Shown: positions 16,459 to 25,145 of the stretch, in pieces
Layout: the number at the start of each line of letters is the position of its first letter
Position numbering within the stretch: position 1 is the stretch's first letter
DNA from: an uncultured Bacteroidales bacterium
Lineage (GTDB): Bacteria > Bacteroidota > Bacteroidia > Bacteroidales > F082
DNA length: 39,325 nucleotides
Assembly (NCBI GenBank): GCA_937896505.1
Contig: CALBNP010000078.1
Span: 1-39,325 of the forward strand
Direction of reading: 5' to 3'
Notes under the pieces: model-generated
What the model was told of the DNA's origin: nothing
Database searches by the model: none
Seen by the model: only the letters and a program-made list of their open reading frames with translations
Program-made: the position numbers and the translations under genes

Positions 16459-16965
16459 GGGGTAAATAGTATATTTTCCGCGCAATAGTATGAAAAATAC
16501 CATAGTTGCGCAACTTATCACAAAATTTTCTGCGCAAATACTGTAAAATATGACCACTTGTGCAGATTATCTTTTGATTTTTTTTCTTCGACTTTGTTTA
16601 TCATCTTTCTTTTTCCATATATTTGCATCGCTGTTTGAGAAAGTTTAAGCAGCTGACATATTGAAAAGACGCTGAACTGGCGTTTATTCGCGGCTTGTAG
16701 AATCTCGCAAATTCGAATTTGTTACGCGATAACGCAATGGTCATCGTCCACCTTTAGTGTATATTTATGCAATATACTAAAGCGTGGGTTGATGCATTGC
16801 TTATCTTTAACAATAGGCAATGCGAGAGCCTTTACAAGCGGGATAAGCAAGAGTTGATTCCCGCGCTTCTTTTTTATTATGCCTCATCGTCTTGTCTAAA
16901 AGTGGTGTTCGGGAATCTGCCAAACTTAAAGTTGCGCCCGATAGACGTATATAGGGTTTTTAGCT
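16459..16965. other. Intergenic stretch with several hairpins, possible ncRNA or repeat element
   Basis: No convincing gene is seen. The stretch holds an inverted repeat around 16752-16782 (CTTTAGTGTATATT against AATATACTAAAG), a hairpin GCATTGC...GCAATGC at about 16794-16823, and AAGCGGGA...TCCCGCGCTT at about 16837-16870, followed by a T-run. A 70-residue frame (16767-16979) crosses it, ending GNLPNLKLRPIDVYRVFSYAGI, which I recall as similar to ORFs inside dispersed intergenic elements of Bacteroidales. I treat it as a structured or repeat-derived region rather than a gene. Confidence 0.4.
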
Positions 16966-17673
16966 ATGCTGGAATTTAGCCATTTGGTTATTTATGCCTA
17001 TGTATTTGGCATTTTTGCAATAATAATTGCTTTATGGTCAGTTGTTAGCATGATTAAATCTAACAATAGAAAAGGTGGCAAGGTGCTTTCAATAATCCTT
17101 TCAAGTTGTATTGTCGCAATCTGTGTATTTATTCTTTGCATGGATAACTATCTAAAAACACATGAACCAAAATTTGAGAAAAGATATGTGCAAGGTGAAG
17201 GACTCGTTTACATATCACACGCACAGATGTCTAAAGACGATATTTCATCTGATTCCCGTGTACTCATAACCTGTTATGAGTGGATTACAGAAGATGTTCA
17301 GATTTTTTCTGCTTATCGTTGTCAGAAATATGGCTATATAGATGATAAAGAGGACTTTTCGATCCATGTACGTGTTCCGTTAAGCCCCGATGACGAAAAG
17401 GGAAATAAAAGCAGAATGTTTAAGATTTCCCTCGCAGATGTTGGTGTGATTGAACCCTATAATATTGAGTTAGAATCTGAAAACTCAGATAGCATGCTAC
17501 AGGTCGGCTATTTTTTCAGTGGTGAAGACTTTGTAAAACTTAGTAACAACTCGATTCAATCAGCTGTATTTGAATCACCGAATAAGTTAGGAGAACAAAT
17601 TCACATTGATAATGTCAATGTTCGTATTCTTGAAGGGCAAATAAAGTTGATAAAAGCGCGTCTTGACAAATAG
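16966..17673 (+). CDS. Hypothetical membrane protein with two N-terminal TM segments
   Basis: A 235-residue protein with hydrophobic segments at about 7-29 (VIYAYVFGIFAIIIALWSVV) and 38-58 (VLSIILSSCIVAICVFILCM), followed by a soluble domain of mixed strands of about 170 residues, probably periplasmic. No known family was recognised. It is lower in GC than the neighbouring core genes and lies in an accessory-looking patch between a structured intergenic region and the duplicated valS end. A strong terminator follows 4 bp after the stop. No -7 element was found directly upstream. Confidence 0.6.
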   Translation: MLEFSHLVIYAYVFGIFAIIIALWSVVSMIKSNNRKGGKVLSIILSSCIVAICVFILCMDNYLKTHEPKFEKRYVQGEGLVYISHAQMSKDDISSDSRVLITCYEWITEDVQIFSAYRCQKYGYIDDKEDFSIHVRVPLSPDDEKGNKSRMFKISLADVGVIEPYNIELESENSDSMLQVGYFFSGEDFVKLSNNSIQSAVFESPNKLGEQIHIDNVNVRILEGQIKLIKARLDK

Positions 17674-17677
17674 TGAT

Positions 17678-17720
17678 AACAAAATGGGCTTCATCAGTAG
17701 TTGATGAAGCCCGTTTTGTT
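17678..17720. terminator. Strong bidirectional terminator, probably the original valS terminator
   Basis: AACAAAATGGGCTTCATCA pairs with TGATGAAGCCCGTTTTGTT, with a short loop. It lies after the rightward gene ending at 17673 and, on the minus strand, 16 bp after the stop of the valS 3'-end fragment (17736), where a valS terminator would be expected. Confidence 0.85.
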
Positions 17721-17735
17721 ATTGGTTGATGATCG

Positions 17736-17790
17736 TTATTTCCTCAGCCCAGCCAACTGCTGTTCAATCACGGCAATCTTGGCTTCGGCA
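17736..17790 (-). pseudogene. Detached copy of the valS 3' end
   Basis: On the minus strand this reads A-E-A-K-I-A-V-I-E-Q-Q-L-A-G-L-R-K-stop, almost the same as the end of the intact valS (AEARIAVIEQQLAGLRG). Over 49 bases (17742-17790 against 18449-18497) there are seven differences, nearly all in silent positions, with one K/R change. Beyond the 49 bases the sequences diverge. The silent-site pattern means both copies evolved as coding sequence before being brought together. Confidence 0.85.
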
Positions 17791-17832
17791 ATAATTCCGA
17801 AATGTAATTGGTTACTATTTAGAAAAAGTTTG

Positions 17833-17840
17833 TAACTTTG
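17833..17840 (+). promoter_or_regulatory. -7 element (TAACTTTG) of the second toxin-antitoxin operon
   Basis: A full match to TAnnTTTG, 16 bp before the ATG at 17857, with a TTG at 17808-17810 (22-bp spacing). It argues for the ATG at 17857 over the TTG at 17848. Confidence 0.6.
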
Positions 17841-17856
17841 CACAAAATTGAAGCAA

Positions 17857-18093
17857 ATGGAAGCTGTGAGAATTAACATAGAATTACCTACACTCGGTTT
17901 ATATACAAAAGAGGAACTGACGGATTTGGTACAATCTTACGCATTGTCGCTGGTGCTGTCAAAATGTGTTTCGGATTTGTCTGTAGAAGACGAATTGCGT
18001 GAACTTAACCGCCGCGCCGCCGAAATGGACAATAATCCATCGGTTTGCATACCTATTGAAAGAGTGCGTGAATTGGTAATGTCAAGGCTGTGA
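17857..18093 (+). CDS. Putative antitoxin of a ParE/RelE-type pair
   Basis: A 78-residue protein: MEAVRINIELPTLGLYTKEELTDLVQSYALSLV is followed by a helical region and an acidic, Pro-containing tail that ends VRELVMSRL. The start is set at the ATG following the promoter. It overlaps the next gene by 4 bp (GTGA). The antitoxin role is inferred from this arrangement. The gene lies between the two copies of the valS 3' end. Confidence 0.75.
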   Translation: MEAVRINIELPTLGLYTKEELTDLVQSYALSLVLSKCVSDLSVEDELRELNRRAAEMDNNPSVCIPIERVRELVMSRL

Positions 18094-18401
18094 TTAGGAA
18101 AGTTGTATTACACGATTTAGCCGTTGAAGAGTTGGCAATTGTGAAGCAGAAAGTTGATGACACTTTTGGCATCGTTGTTGCTACTAGAGTGGTTGATGAT
18201 TTGATTGAACGTATGAATGCTTTGGCAGTCCGCCCCTATCTTGGCACTATTGACGAACGTTATCTTCCATTCCGTGTCTTGCATTCATGGCACAACAGAA
18301 TCTTTTATCTTGTCACTGAAAGCGAGATAAGAATCATCGCAATTTGGGACAATCGACGAGACGAGAAGAAATTGCCAGAGGTTTTGTCGTCAAGATTATG
18401 A
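18090..18401 (+). CDS. ParE/RelE-superfamily toxin
   Basis: A 103-residue toxin of the plasmid-stabilisation type, starting at a GTG that overlaps the antitoxin stop. Family marks are the first strand IRKVVLHDLAVEELAIVKQ, RPYLGTIDERYLPFRVLHSWHNRIFYLV and the C-terminal IRIIAIWDNRRDEKKL, which matches the usual I.I.WD.RR.P..L ending. It ends 3 bp before a perfect palindrome that may terminate the cassette. It belongs to the accessory unit inserted at the valS 3' end. Confidence 0.88.
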   Translation: MIRKVVLHDLAVEELAIVKQKVDDTFGIVVATRVVDDLIERMNALAVRPYLGTIDERYLPFRVLHSWHNRIFYLVTESEIRIIAIWDNRRDEKKLPEVLSSRL

Positions 18402-18404
18402 TGT

Positions 18405-18432
18405 GTAGAGACGGTGCAAGCACCGTCTCTAC
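18405..18432. repeat. Perfect palindrome GTAGAGACGGTGC-aa-GCACCGTCTCTAC
   Basis: Two 13-bp arms with a 2-bp centre, between the toxin stop (18401) and the valS stop (18443). It is a member of the GTAGAGACG... family. With few T residues after it, it may still act as a terminator for either gene. Confidence 0.85.
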
Positions 18433-18442
18433 CAGTGTAATA

Positions 18443-21142
18443 TCACCCCCTCAGCCCAGCCAACTGTTGCTCAATGACAGCGATTCTGGCTTCGGCATCG
18501 GATTTCTTCTTGCGTTCCTTATCGACGACTGCGGCAGGAGCACCATTCACGAAACGTTCGTTGGAAAGTTTCGCTTCAACGCCTTTGAGGAAACCTTGCG
18601 TGTATTTCAGCTCTTCTTCCAATTTCTTGATTTCGGCTTCAACATCGATGTTGTCGGTCAAAGGAATGAAGAATTCGGTGCTGCCAACGATGAAACCGAA
18701 GGCGCCTTCGGGAGCTTGTTCGACATAATTGATATTGCCGACATTGCAGAGTTTGCTGATGATGCAGTCGAAATCCTTGTTGGCGGCATTGTCCTTCACG
18801 ACAAGTTCAATGGCATCGCGGAACGGAATGTTCTTTTCTGCACGGACTTTACGGACATTGTTGATGACTTCTTCGGTAAAGGCAAATTGTGCGAGGATTT
18901 TTTCTTCTTCAGTTCGGTCGCTGAGCTTGTCGAAGCGAGGTTGTTGTGCGATGATGATGTCTTCGCCTTCGCCACGTTCGGCAATGGTATGCCAGATTTC
19001 TTCGGTGATGAATGGCATGAATGGATGCAAGAGCTTCATCAGGTTTTCGAAGAAAGTGATGGTGGCATCGTAAGTGACCTTGTCAACAGCCTGACCCATA
19101 GGAGCTTTCACCATTTCAAGATACCATGAGCAGAAATCGTCCCAAGTGAGTTTGTAAACGCCCATCAAGGCATCCGACAGACGGTATTTGTCGATGTTGT
19201 CGTTCATCTCGTTCAGCACTTGGTTGAAACGGGCATCGAACCATTTGACGGCCATCTTGGCGGTGTCGGGTTGAGCGAGTTTTTCATCAACGGTCCAGCC
19301 TTTCACAAGACGGAGGGCGTTCCAAATCTTGTTGCAGAAATTGCGGCCTTGTTCGCAAAGCGATTCGTCAAACAGGATGTCGTTGCCGGCAGGAGCAGAA
19401 AGCATCATGCCCATGCGCACGCCGTCGGCACCGAATTTTTCAATCAGTTCGATTGGGTCGGGCGAATTGCCGAGCGACTTCGACATTTTGCGGCCTAATT
19501 TATCTCTAACAATACCAGTGAAATACACATTCTTGAAAGGCACTTCCTTCTGATATTCTTCGCCTGCCATAATCATACGGGCCACCCAGAAGAAAATAAT
19601 ATCGGGAGCGGTAATCAGGTCGTTGGTCGGATAATAATATTTGAATTCTGCGTTTTCTGGGTCGAGGACGCCGTTGAAAAGCGACAGAGGCCACAGCCAT
19701 GAGGAGAACCAGGTGTCGAGGCAGTCGCAATCCTGACGCAGGTCGGCGGCTGTGAGATTGGCATTGCCCGTTTTCTCGATGGCGAGTTTCAGAGCTTCGT
19801 CAATGTTTTCGGCAACCACAAAACCGCCTTGAGGAAGATAGTAGGCCGGAATCTGATGACCCCACCACAACTGACGGCTGATGCACCAGTCCTTGATGTT
19901 TTCCAGCCAGTGACGGTAGAGGTTGACGTATTTTGAAGGATAGAACTTGATGTCGCCATCCAAGACAGGTTTCAAGGCGATGTCAGCCAAATGTTCCATC
20001 TTGAGGAACCATTGCATGGAAAGTTTCGGTTCAATCGGCACGTTGGTGCGTTCCGAATAGCCTACCTTATTATTATAGTCTTCAATTTTTTCGAGCAATG
20101 CGGCTGCATCAAGGTCTTTTACGATTTGCTTGCGGACATCTTCGCGGGTCATGCCGACATACATACCAGCAGCCTCGCTGATGGTGGCATCATCATTGAA
20201 AATGTTGATGCTCTGCAAATTGTGCTTTTCGCCCAACATATAGTCGTTCACATCGTGGGCGGGTGTGACCTTCAGACAACCTGTACCAAATTCGATATCG
20301 ACATAGCCATCTTCAATGACAGGAATCACTCTGTTGACCAACGGCACAACGACTTTCTTGCCGCGCAGCCATTGGTTTTTCGGGTCGGCAGGGTTGATGC
20401 ACATGGCGGTGTCGCCCATGATGGTCTCCGGACGAGTGGTGGCGACCACGGCATAACGGCGGCCTAGTGCATCGGTGTGAATGATTTCGCCTTCCTGGCT
20501 AGTGGCACCAGTGCCATCATCTTCAAACAGGTAATATCTGAGATAGAACATCTTGCTGTGCTCGTCCTTGAAAATGACTTCTTCGTCACTTAAGGCGGTG
20601 AGGGCTTTCGGGTCCCAGTTCACCATGCGCACGCCACGGTAAATCTGACCTTTGTTGTAAAGGTCAACGAAAGCGTGGATGACGCTCTTCGAGCGGGTCT
20701 CGTCCATGGTGAAAGAGGTGCGTTCCCAGTCGCAGGAACAGCCCAAGCGGCGCAATTGCTTCAGGATGATGCCGCCGTGTTCGTGCGTCCAGTCCCAAGC
20801 GTGCTTGAGGAACTCGTCGCGGCTCAGGTCGGTTTTCTTGATGCCTTGCTGTGCCAGCTTGTTCACCACTTTGGCTTCCGTAGCGATGGAGGCGTGGTCG
20901 GTGCCAGGCACCCAGCATGCGTTCTTGCCTTGCATACGGGCGCGGCGAATCAGGATGTCCTGAATGGTGTTGTTCATCATGTGACCCATGTGAAGCACGC
21001 CGGTCACATTCGGTGGCGGAATCACGATGGTGTAAGGTTCGCGTTCATCGGGAGTGGAGTGGAAGTAGTTCTTCTCAATCCAATGCTCATACCATTTGCC
21101 TTCGACTTCCGAAGGACTATATTTGCTACTGATTTCAGTCAT
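18443..21142 (-). CDS. valS: Valine--tRNA ligase
   Basis: An 899-residue class I synthetase that charges tRNA-Val. The start is the ATG at 21142 (MTEISSKYSPSEVEGKWYEHW), because the longer start at 21172 is a TTG inside the -7 element. Signatures are HMGH at 51-54 (PPNVTGVLHMGHMMN), the editing domain (ATTRPETIMGDTA), a zinc- or binding-type segment, KMSKS at 552-556 and an anticodon-binding domain. The C-terminal coiled coil at about 830-895 (IKKLEEELKYTQGFLKGVEAKLSN ...) is typical of bacterial ValRS. The protein is full length. Its 3' end is duplicated at 17736-17790 with a toxin-antitoxin pair in between, so the last codons may have been replaced by recombination. Confidence 0.97.
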   Translation of the reverse strand: MTEISSKYSPSEVEGKWYEHWIEKNYFHSTPDEREPYTIVIPPPNVTGVLHMGHMMNNTIQDILIRRARMQGKNACWVPGTDHASIATEAKVVNKLAQQGIKKTDLSRDEFLKHAWDWTHEHGGIILKQLRRLGCSCDWERTSFTMDETRSKSVIHAFVDLYNKGQIYRGVRMVNWDPKALTALSDEEVIFKDEHSKMFYLRYYLFEDDGTGATSQEGEIIHTDALGRRYAVVATTRPETIMGDTAMCINPADPKNQWLRGKKVVVPLVNRVIPVIEDGYVDIEFGTGCLKVTPAHDVNDYMLGEKHNLQSINIFNDDATISEAAGMYVGMTREDVRKQIVKDLDAAALLEKIEDYNNKVGYSERTNVPIEPKLSMQWFLKMEHLADIALKPVLDGDIKFYPSKYVNLYRHWLENIKDWCISRQLWWGHQIPAYYLPQGGFVVAENIDEALKLAIEKTGNANLTAADLRQDCDCLDTWFSSWLWPLSLFNGVLDPENAEFKYYYPTNDLITAPDIIFFWVARMIMAGEEYQKEVPFKNVYFTGIVRDKLGRKMSKSLGNSPDPIELIEKFGADGVRMGMMLSAPAGNDILFDESLCEQGRNFCNKIWNALRLVKGWTVDEKLAQPDTAKMAVKWFDARFNQVLNEMNDNIDKYRLSDALMGVYKLTWDDFCSWYLEMVKAPMGQAVDKVTYDATITFFENLMKLLHPFMPFITEEIWHTIAERGEGEDIIIAQQPRFDKLSDRTEEEKILAQFAFTEEVINNVRKVRAEKNIPFRDAIELVVKDNAANKDFDCIISKLCNVGNINYVEQAPEGAFGFIVGSTEFFIPLTDNIDVEAEIKKLEEELKYTQGFLKGVEAKLSNERFVNGAPAAVVDKERKKKSDAEARIAVIEQQLAGLRG

Positions 21143-21169
21143 TTTACGTTGAATTTTCGTTTTGAGGCG

Positions 21170-21177
21170 CAAAAATA
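21170..21177 (-). promoter_or_regulatory. -7 element (TATTTTTG) of valS
   Basis: A full match to TAnnTTTG on the minus strand, 28 bp before the ATG at 21142. Confidence 0.65.
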
Positions 21178-21242
21178 GTGTTTAATTGGGAAATGATGAA
21201 CTTATTGTTCAAAATTCTGCCCAATTAATGATAGAAGAGTAT

Positions 21243-22922
21243 TCAAATCTCCTTGATTGTCTTTGCGACATTGATGAAATGGTCGGCAATGCGTTCCACA
21301 TTCGATGAAAGCGAAAGATATTGTGCGCCAACGGCAGCAGAACACAAACCATCCGAAAGGCGGCAAATGTGTTTTTCTTCCATGCCTTTTGTGAAGTCGT
21401 CGATGCTGTCTTCTACGATGAAGGCGGATTCCAGTGCATCATTGTCTTTGTCGCTATAAGCCTTGATGATGAGGCCGTAAAGTCTGGAAATCAAGTTCTT
21501 GGATACTTGTATTTCGTGAATGGCCTCGTTCGAGAATTTCATGCCTAAATCCCTGAGGCTTTCGGCATATTCAATGATGTTTTCTGCATAGTCGCCAATG
21601 CGTTCCAAATCGCGCACCGTCCGGTAGGTCGTAGCAAGATAGCGGTGGTCTTCGCTGTTGATTTGCCTTAAATTCGACAATTTGGTCGTGAAATCCACGA
21701 TGCTTTGGTTGAGGTAGTTGAGTTCTTCTTCGTTCTTCCTGAAAGTATCGATTTTTGAAAAGTTCAGTGTCGTGATTGTGTCTAATGAAAGGTCGAAATT
21801 GTCTTTTGCTATCTGGGCCATGTTGATGATTTCCTTTTTCGTCTGTTCCACGGCAATGGGCGGCGTTTTCAACATGTTGTAGTCGATATAATAAAGGTGT
21901 GGCTGGTTTGCGTTTTCGGCATCTTCTTTTTCGGGAATGATTTTCGTGACCAACTTGACGAGATTATTGGTCAGTGGCATGATGGCCAAAACCGTAATCA
22001 CATTGAAAATCGTATGGAACATGGCGAGTTGTGTTTGCGGTGCTGACGAAAACAGCGAGGCAAACATGGTTCCGTAAGTGATGTTTCCTTTCGTGGCGAG
22101 GGAGATGATGCCTTCAACAACAAGGAACAGCACAACACCGCTGATGTTGAAAATCAGGTGAATCAGTGCGGTTCTTTTGGCGTTTTTGCTTCCCGAAATC
22201 GAGGCAATGATGGCCACCACGCATGAGCCGATGTTCGATCCCATGGTGAGGAAAATGCCTTGGTCGAGGTTGATGAGTCCGGTGACGACCATGGCAATGG
22301 CGATGGATGTCATCACCGATGAACTTTGGATGATGGCTGTCAGGATGGCACCGATGACTACCAAAAGAATAGGATTCCCTATTTGCGCCAAAAACATTTT
22401 GACGGAGTCGAGGGCGGCGAAGTCGCTCATTGAGCTGCTCATCATGCTGAGTCCGACGAACAACATACCGAATCCGGCCAAAATGCCGCCGATGGTTTTT
22501 GTCTTGGCTTTTTTGCCGAAAAGCGAAACCATGGCGCCGATTCCCGCAAAAGCCGAAAAAATGATGGTGGTCGAAATTGAGTTGCTGCCGAACATGCCAA
22601 GGGCCACAATCTGCGCCGTTACCGTTGTACCGATGTTGGCGCCGTAAATGATGGTCGCGGCTTGTGCTAGCGAGATGATGCCTGCGTTGACAAATCCGAT
22701 GACCATGACGGTTGTTGCGCCCGAACTCTGAATGGCGGCTGTCCCCAAAGTGCCGATGCCGACACCCAGCCATTTGCTGCCTGATGCTTTGGAAAAGAGT
22801 TGTTTCAGTTTGTTGGAACTTGCCGCTTCAAGATTGTCGCTCATCATCTTGCAGGCAATCAGGAAAATGCCTATTCCGGAAATGAGCGTTAGGATGGCGG
22901 AAATAATGGTGGTTGTGGTCAT
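21243..22922 (-). CDS. Na+/Pi-cotransporter family protein with C-terminal PhoU-like domain
   Basis: A 559-residue membrane protein of the NptA/YjbB type. Start at 22922 (MTTTTIISAILTLISGIGIF), since the -7 element at 22943-22950 lies inside the longer frame. Two inverted membrane halves carry the family's GAxxTAxIQSSSA-like motifs: GTLGTAAIQSSGATTV, GANIGTTVTAQ, then GAILTAIIQSSSVMTS and GSNIGSCV. The C-terminal soluble part from about residue 355 is helical and PhoU-like (YRTVRDLERIGDYAENI, NVERIADHFIN). It is expected to import, or limit, phosphate with sodium. It sits near a PhoB/PhoR-like pair, on the opposite strand. Confidence 0.9.
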   Translation of the reverse strand: MTTTTIISAILTLISGIGIFLIACKMMSDNLEAASSNKLKQLFSKASGSKWLGVGIGTLGTAAIQSSGATTVMVIGFVNAGIISLAQAATIIYGANIGTTVTAQIVALGMFGSNSISTTIIFSAFAGIGAMVSLFGKKAKTKTIGGILAGFGMLFVGLSMMSSSMSDFAALDSVKMFLAQIGNPILLVVIGAILTAIIQSSSVMTSIAIAMVVTGLINLDQGIFLTMGSNIGSCVVAIIASISGSKNAKRTALIHLIFNISGVVLFLVVEGIISLATKGNITYGTMFASLFSSAPQTQLAMFHTIFNVITVLAIMPLTNNLVKLVTKIIPEKEDAENANQPHLYYIDYNMLKTPPIAVEQTKKEIINMAQIAKDNFDLSLDTITTLNFSKIDTFRKNEEELNYLNQSIVDFTTKLSNLRQINSEDHRYLATTYRTVRDLERIGDYAENIIEYAESLRDLGMKFSNEAIHEIQVSKNLISRLYGLIIKAYSDKDNDALESAFIVEDSIDDFTKGMEEKHICRLSDGLCSAAVGAQYLSLSSNVERIADHFINVAKTIKEI

Positions 22923-22942
22923 TGACTTTCGTTTTTGTACTG

Positions 22943-22950
22943 CAAAAATA
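22943..22950 (-). promoter_or_regulatory. -7 element (TATTTTTG) of the Na/Pi cotransporter gene
   Basis: A full match to TAnnTTTG on the minus strand, 21 bp before the ATG at 22922. Confidence 0.65.
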
Positions 22951-23070
22951 GCGTGAAAAAGAAATAGCATTTTGTGCCTGATGCCGAATTAGTATAGAAT
23001 TAACAATTTGCCGGGTTCCGATGTTCGATAGATGTTTTTCAAAAATAGGACATTGTAATGAAATAATCAT

Positions 23071-23078
23071 TACTTTTG
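23071..23078 (+). promoter_or_regulatory. -7 element (TACTTTTG) of the DUF234-type ATPase gene
   Basis: A full match to TAnnTTTG, 46 bp before the ATG at 23124. TTG at 23053-23055 is closer than the usual -33 distance. Confidence 0.5.
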
Positions 23079-23123
23079 CGCCATAAATGTAAATGTGCAT
23101 TTATATAAATAGGTATTTATATT

Positions 23124-24437
23124 ATGAAATTCTATGATAGGATAAAAGAGCTTGAGATATTGCAAGAGAATGAAATACAATCATTTGAGAATGCTGTTTT
23201 CATGGTTATGATGGGCAGACGCAGAGTCGGGAAAACCTCGCTCATCACAAAGGCGATGGAAGGTAAGGAATATGCTTATCTGTTTGTGTCGAAAGATTCC
23301 GAAGCGTTGTTGTGCCAAAGTTTCCAAAGAGATTTGGAGCAACAGATCGGATTGAGTGTCTATGGTGAAATCACTCGCTTCAAGGATTTGTTTGAGGTGA
23401 TTATGAAAGAAGCCCAGAAGCGTCATCTGACGATTGTGTTTGATGAGTTTCAGATGCTCTACAAAATCAACCCTGCCATTTTTGGTGACATCCAGAATGT
23501 TTGGGACAGATATAAGGGCACGGCAAAGATTAACTTGATTGTGCTTGGCAGCATCCAGTCGCTGATGAAACGGATTTTCGAGGAATCGTCAGAGCCTCTC
23601 TATGGCCGCCCGACCTCGAAGTTCACACTCCGTCCATTCACTATAGATGTCTTGAAACAGATTCTTCGCGATGCAAACCCGAACTTTCAGCCGGAAGATC
23701 TGTTGTGCCTGTATGCCATAACGGGTGGTGTGGCGAAATACGTTGAGCTTCTCATCGATGCCAAATGCTTTACCAAAGAAAAGATGTTGAACTATGTTTG
23801 CCGTCAGGATTCGTATTTCCTTACAGAAGGGAAAGACCTTCTGAATCAGGAGTTTGGTGTTGAATCAGGTACATATTTTTCTATCCTACAGGTCATTGCT
23901 GCCGGCAAGACAAAACGAAGCGAGATAGATAGCATTCTGCAAAAGGACACGGGTGCTTTCCTCCAGAACCTTGAAGGCAGATACGACTTGATAAGCCGCG
24001 TGAAACCATTGCTGGCAAAGCAGAATGGGAAGGTGACGTCGTACGAAATTCACGACAACTTCCTGCGTTTTTGGTTCCGATTCATCTATCCTTACCAATC
24101 GTTGATTGAGCGAAACCTTTTCCCTTTACTCAGGAGCAATATGACCAATGGTTATGATGGCTTCACGGGAAGGACTTTGGAACGTTATTTCCAAGACATG
24201 ATGATGGAGACAGACCGATTCACCCAGGCTGGCAATTGGTGGGACAGAAAGGGACAAAATGAGATTGATTTGATTGCCATCAATGAATTTGACCATACTG
24301 GCATCGTCGCCGAAATAAAACGTAATGCGCAGAAAATCAGCATTCAGAAGCTGAAAGAGAAAGTGGCGGAACTGCCAGGAAAGGATTTCGGCGCTTATCA
24401 TCTTGAACTGAAAACCTTGTCGCTGGAAGATATGTAA
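23124..24437 (+). CDS. AAA-type ATPase with C-terminal DUF234 (PDDEXK-like) domain
   Basis: A 437-residue member of the ATPase family common in archaea and in Bacteroidota. Walker A is GRRRVGKTS with Lys37, and Walker B is TIVFDEF with Asp107 and Glu108. The sensor-like VLGSIQSLM and a winged-helix part at about 250-310 follow. The C-terminal DUF234 domain (about 330-437) contains GNWWDRKGQNEIDLIAIN ... GIVAEIKRN, with the D and E-I-K residues of a PDDEXK nuclease fold. The physiological role of this family is not established. It ends 30 bp before the response regulator and may be read through into it. Confidence 0.88.
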   Translation: MKFYDRIKELEILQENEIQSFENAVFMVMMGRRRVGKTSLITKAMEGKEYAYLFVSKDSEALLCQSFQRDLEQQIGLSVYGEITRFKDLFEVIMKEAQKRHLTIVFDEFQMLYKINPAIFGDIQNVWDRYKGTAKINLIVLGSIQSLMKRIFEESSEPLYGRPTSKFTLRPFTIDVLKQILRDANPNFQPEDLLCLYAITGGVAKYVELLIDAKCFTKEKMLNYVCRQDSYFLTEGKDLLNQEFGVESGTYFSILQVIAAGKTKRSEIDSILQKDTGAFLQNLEGRYDLISRVKPLLAKQNGKVTSYEIHDNFLRFWFRFIYPYQSLIERNLFPLLRSNMTNGYDGFTGRTLERYFQDMMMETDRFTQAGNWWDRKGQNEIDLIAINEFDHTGIVAEIKRNAQKISIQKLKEKVAELPGKDFGAYHLELKTLSLEDM

Positions 24438-24467
24438 TTAAATTTGTCCTGTAAAAAATTCCAATCC

Positions 24468-25145
24468 ATGAAAATTCTGATTGTTGACGACGAATCCGAT
24501 ATTAGGGAAATCCTGAAATTCAATCTTGAAAAGGCTGGTTTTGAGGTGCTTGAGGCGGACTCGGCTGAGGATGCGAAACCGTTGCTGGCACAAGATGTTT
24601 CATTGATTTTGCTCGACATCATGTTGCCTGGCGTTTCGGGCGTCGAGTTTTCAAAAATGGTTCGTGAAAAGTATGGAAACGCAATTCCGATAGTTTTCCT
24701 GACGGCAAAAACTACGGAGGAAGATTTATTGGAAGGTTTTGATGCAGGTGGCGATGACTATATTTGCAAGCCTTTTTCGGTGAAGGAGGTCATTGCCAGG
24801 GTGAAGGCCGTGCTGAAAAGGTGTGGCTGCGTTTCGGAATCTGCCGAAAGCAATCGTTTGTGCTTTGGCCCGCTGTCGGTCGCGATGGGTTCGAAGACGG
24901 TTTTTGTCGATGGCGAGGAAGTTTATTTTCCGAGGAAGGAATACGATTTGCTTGTGCTTCTGATGGCTCATCCAAATACCTATTTTCAACGTTCGGATTT
25001 GATTGCCGAGGTGTGGAAGGATGCTCCATACGTCCTCGACCGCACGATAGATGTTCATATTGCCAGGATAAGGAACCGCCTTGGCGTGTATCGCGAAATG
25101 CTGAAAAACAAGACTGGTTTCGGTTATTGCATTGAATTGAAATGA
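24468..25145 (+). CDS. OmpR/PhoB-type response regulator
   Basis: A 225-residue regulator. The receiver domain (1-120) has Asp7/Asp8 in ILIVDDE, the phosphorylated Asp50 in LILLDIMLPG, a conserved Thr in FLTAK and the Lys in YICKPF. The winged-helix DNA-binding domain (about 130-225) ends with DRTIDVHIARIRNRLG. The start at 24468 follows the ORF's TTG and yields the normal N-terminus MKILIVDDE. It overlaps the histidine kinase by 4 bp (ATGA). Confidence 0.93.
   Translation: MKILIVDDESDIREILKFNLEKAGFEVLEADSAEDAKPLLAQDVSLILLDIMLPGVSGVEFSKMVREKYGNAIPIVFLTAKTTEEDLLEGFDAGGDDYICKPFSVKEVIARVKAVLKRCGCVSESAESNRLCFGPLSVAMGSKTVFVDGEEVYFPRKEYDLLVLLMAHPNTYFQRSDLIAEVWKDAPYVLDRTIDVHIARIRNRLGVYREMLKNKTGFGYCIELK

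Noticed and set aside
16559..16760. tRNA-like segment around GCAAATTCGAATTTGT
   Set aside because: It has a T-loop-like TTCGAAT but no acceptor, D or anticodon arms.
16767..16979. 70-residue frame before the orphan membrane protein
   Set aside because: It crosses several hairpins and overlaps the next start; it was described as part of a structured region instead.
18344..19129. 261-residue frame opposite valS
   Set aside because: It is antisense to the conserved valS C-terminal coding sequence and its composition follows that of a shadow frame.
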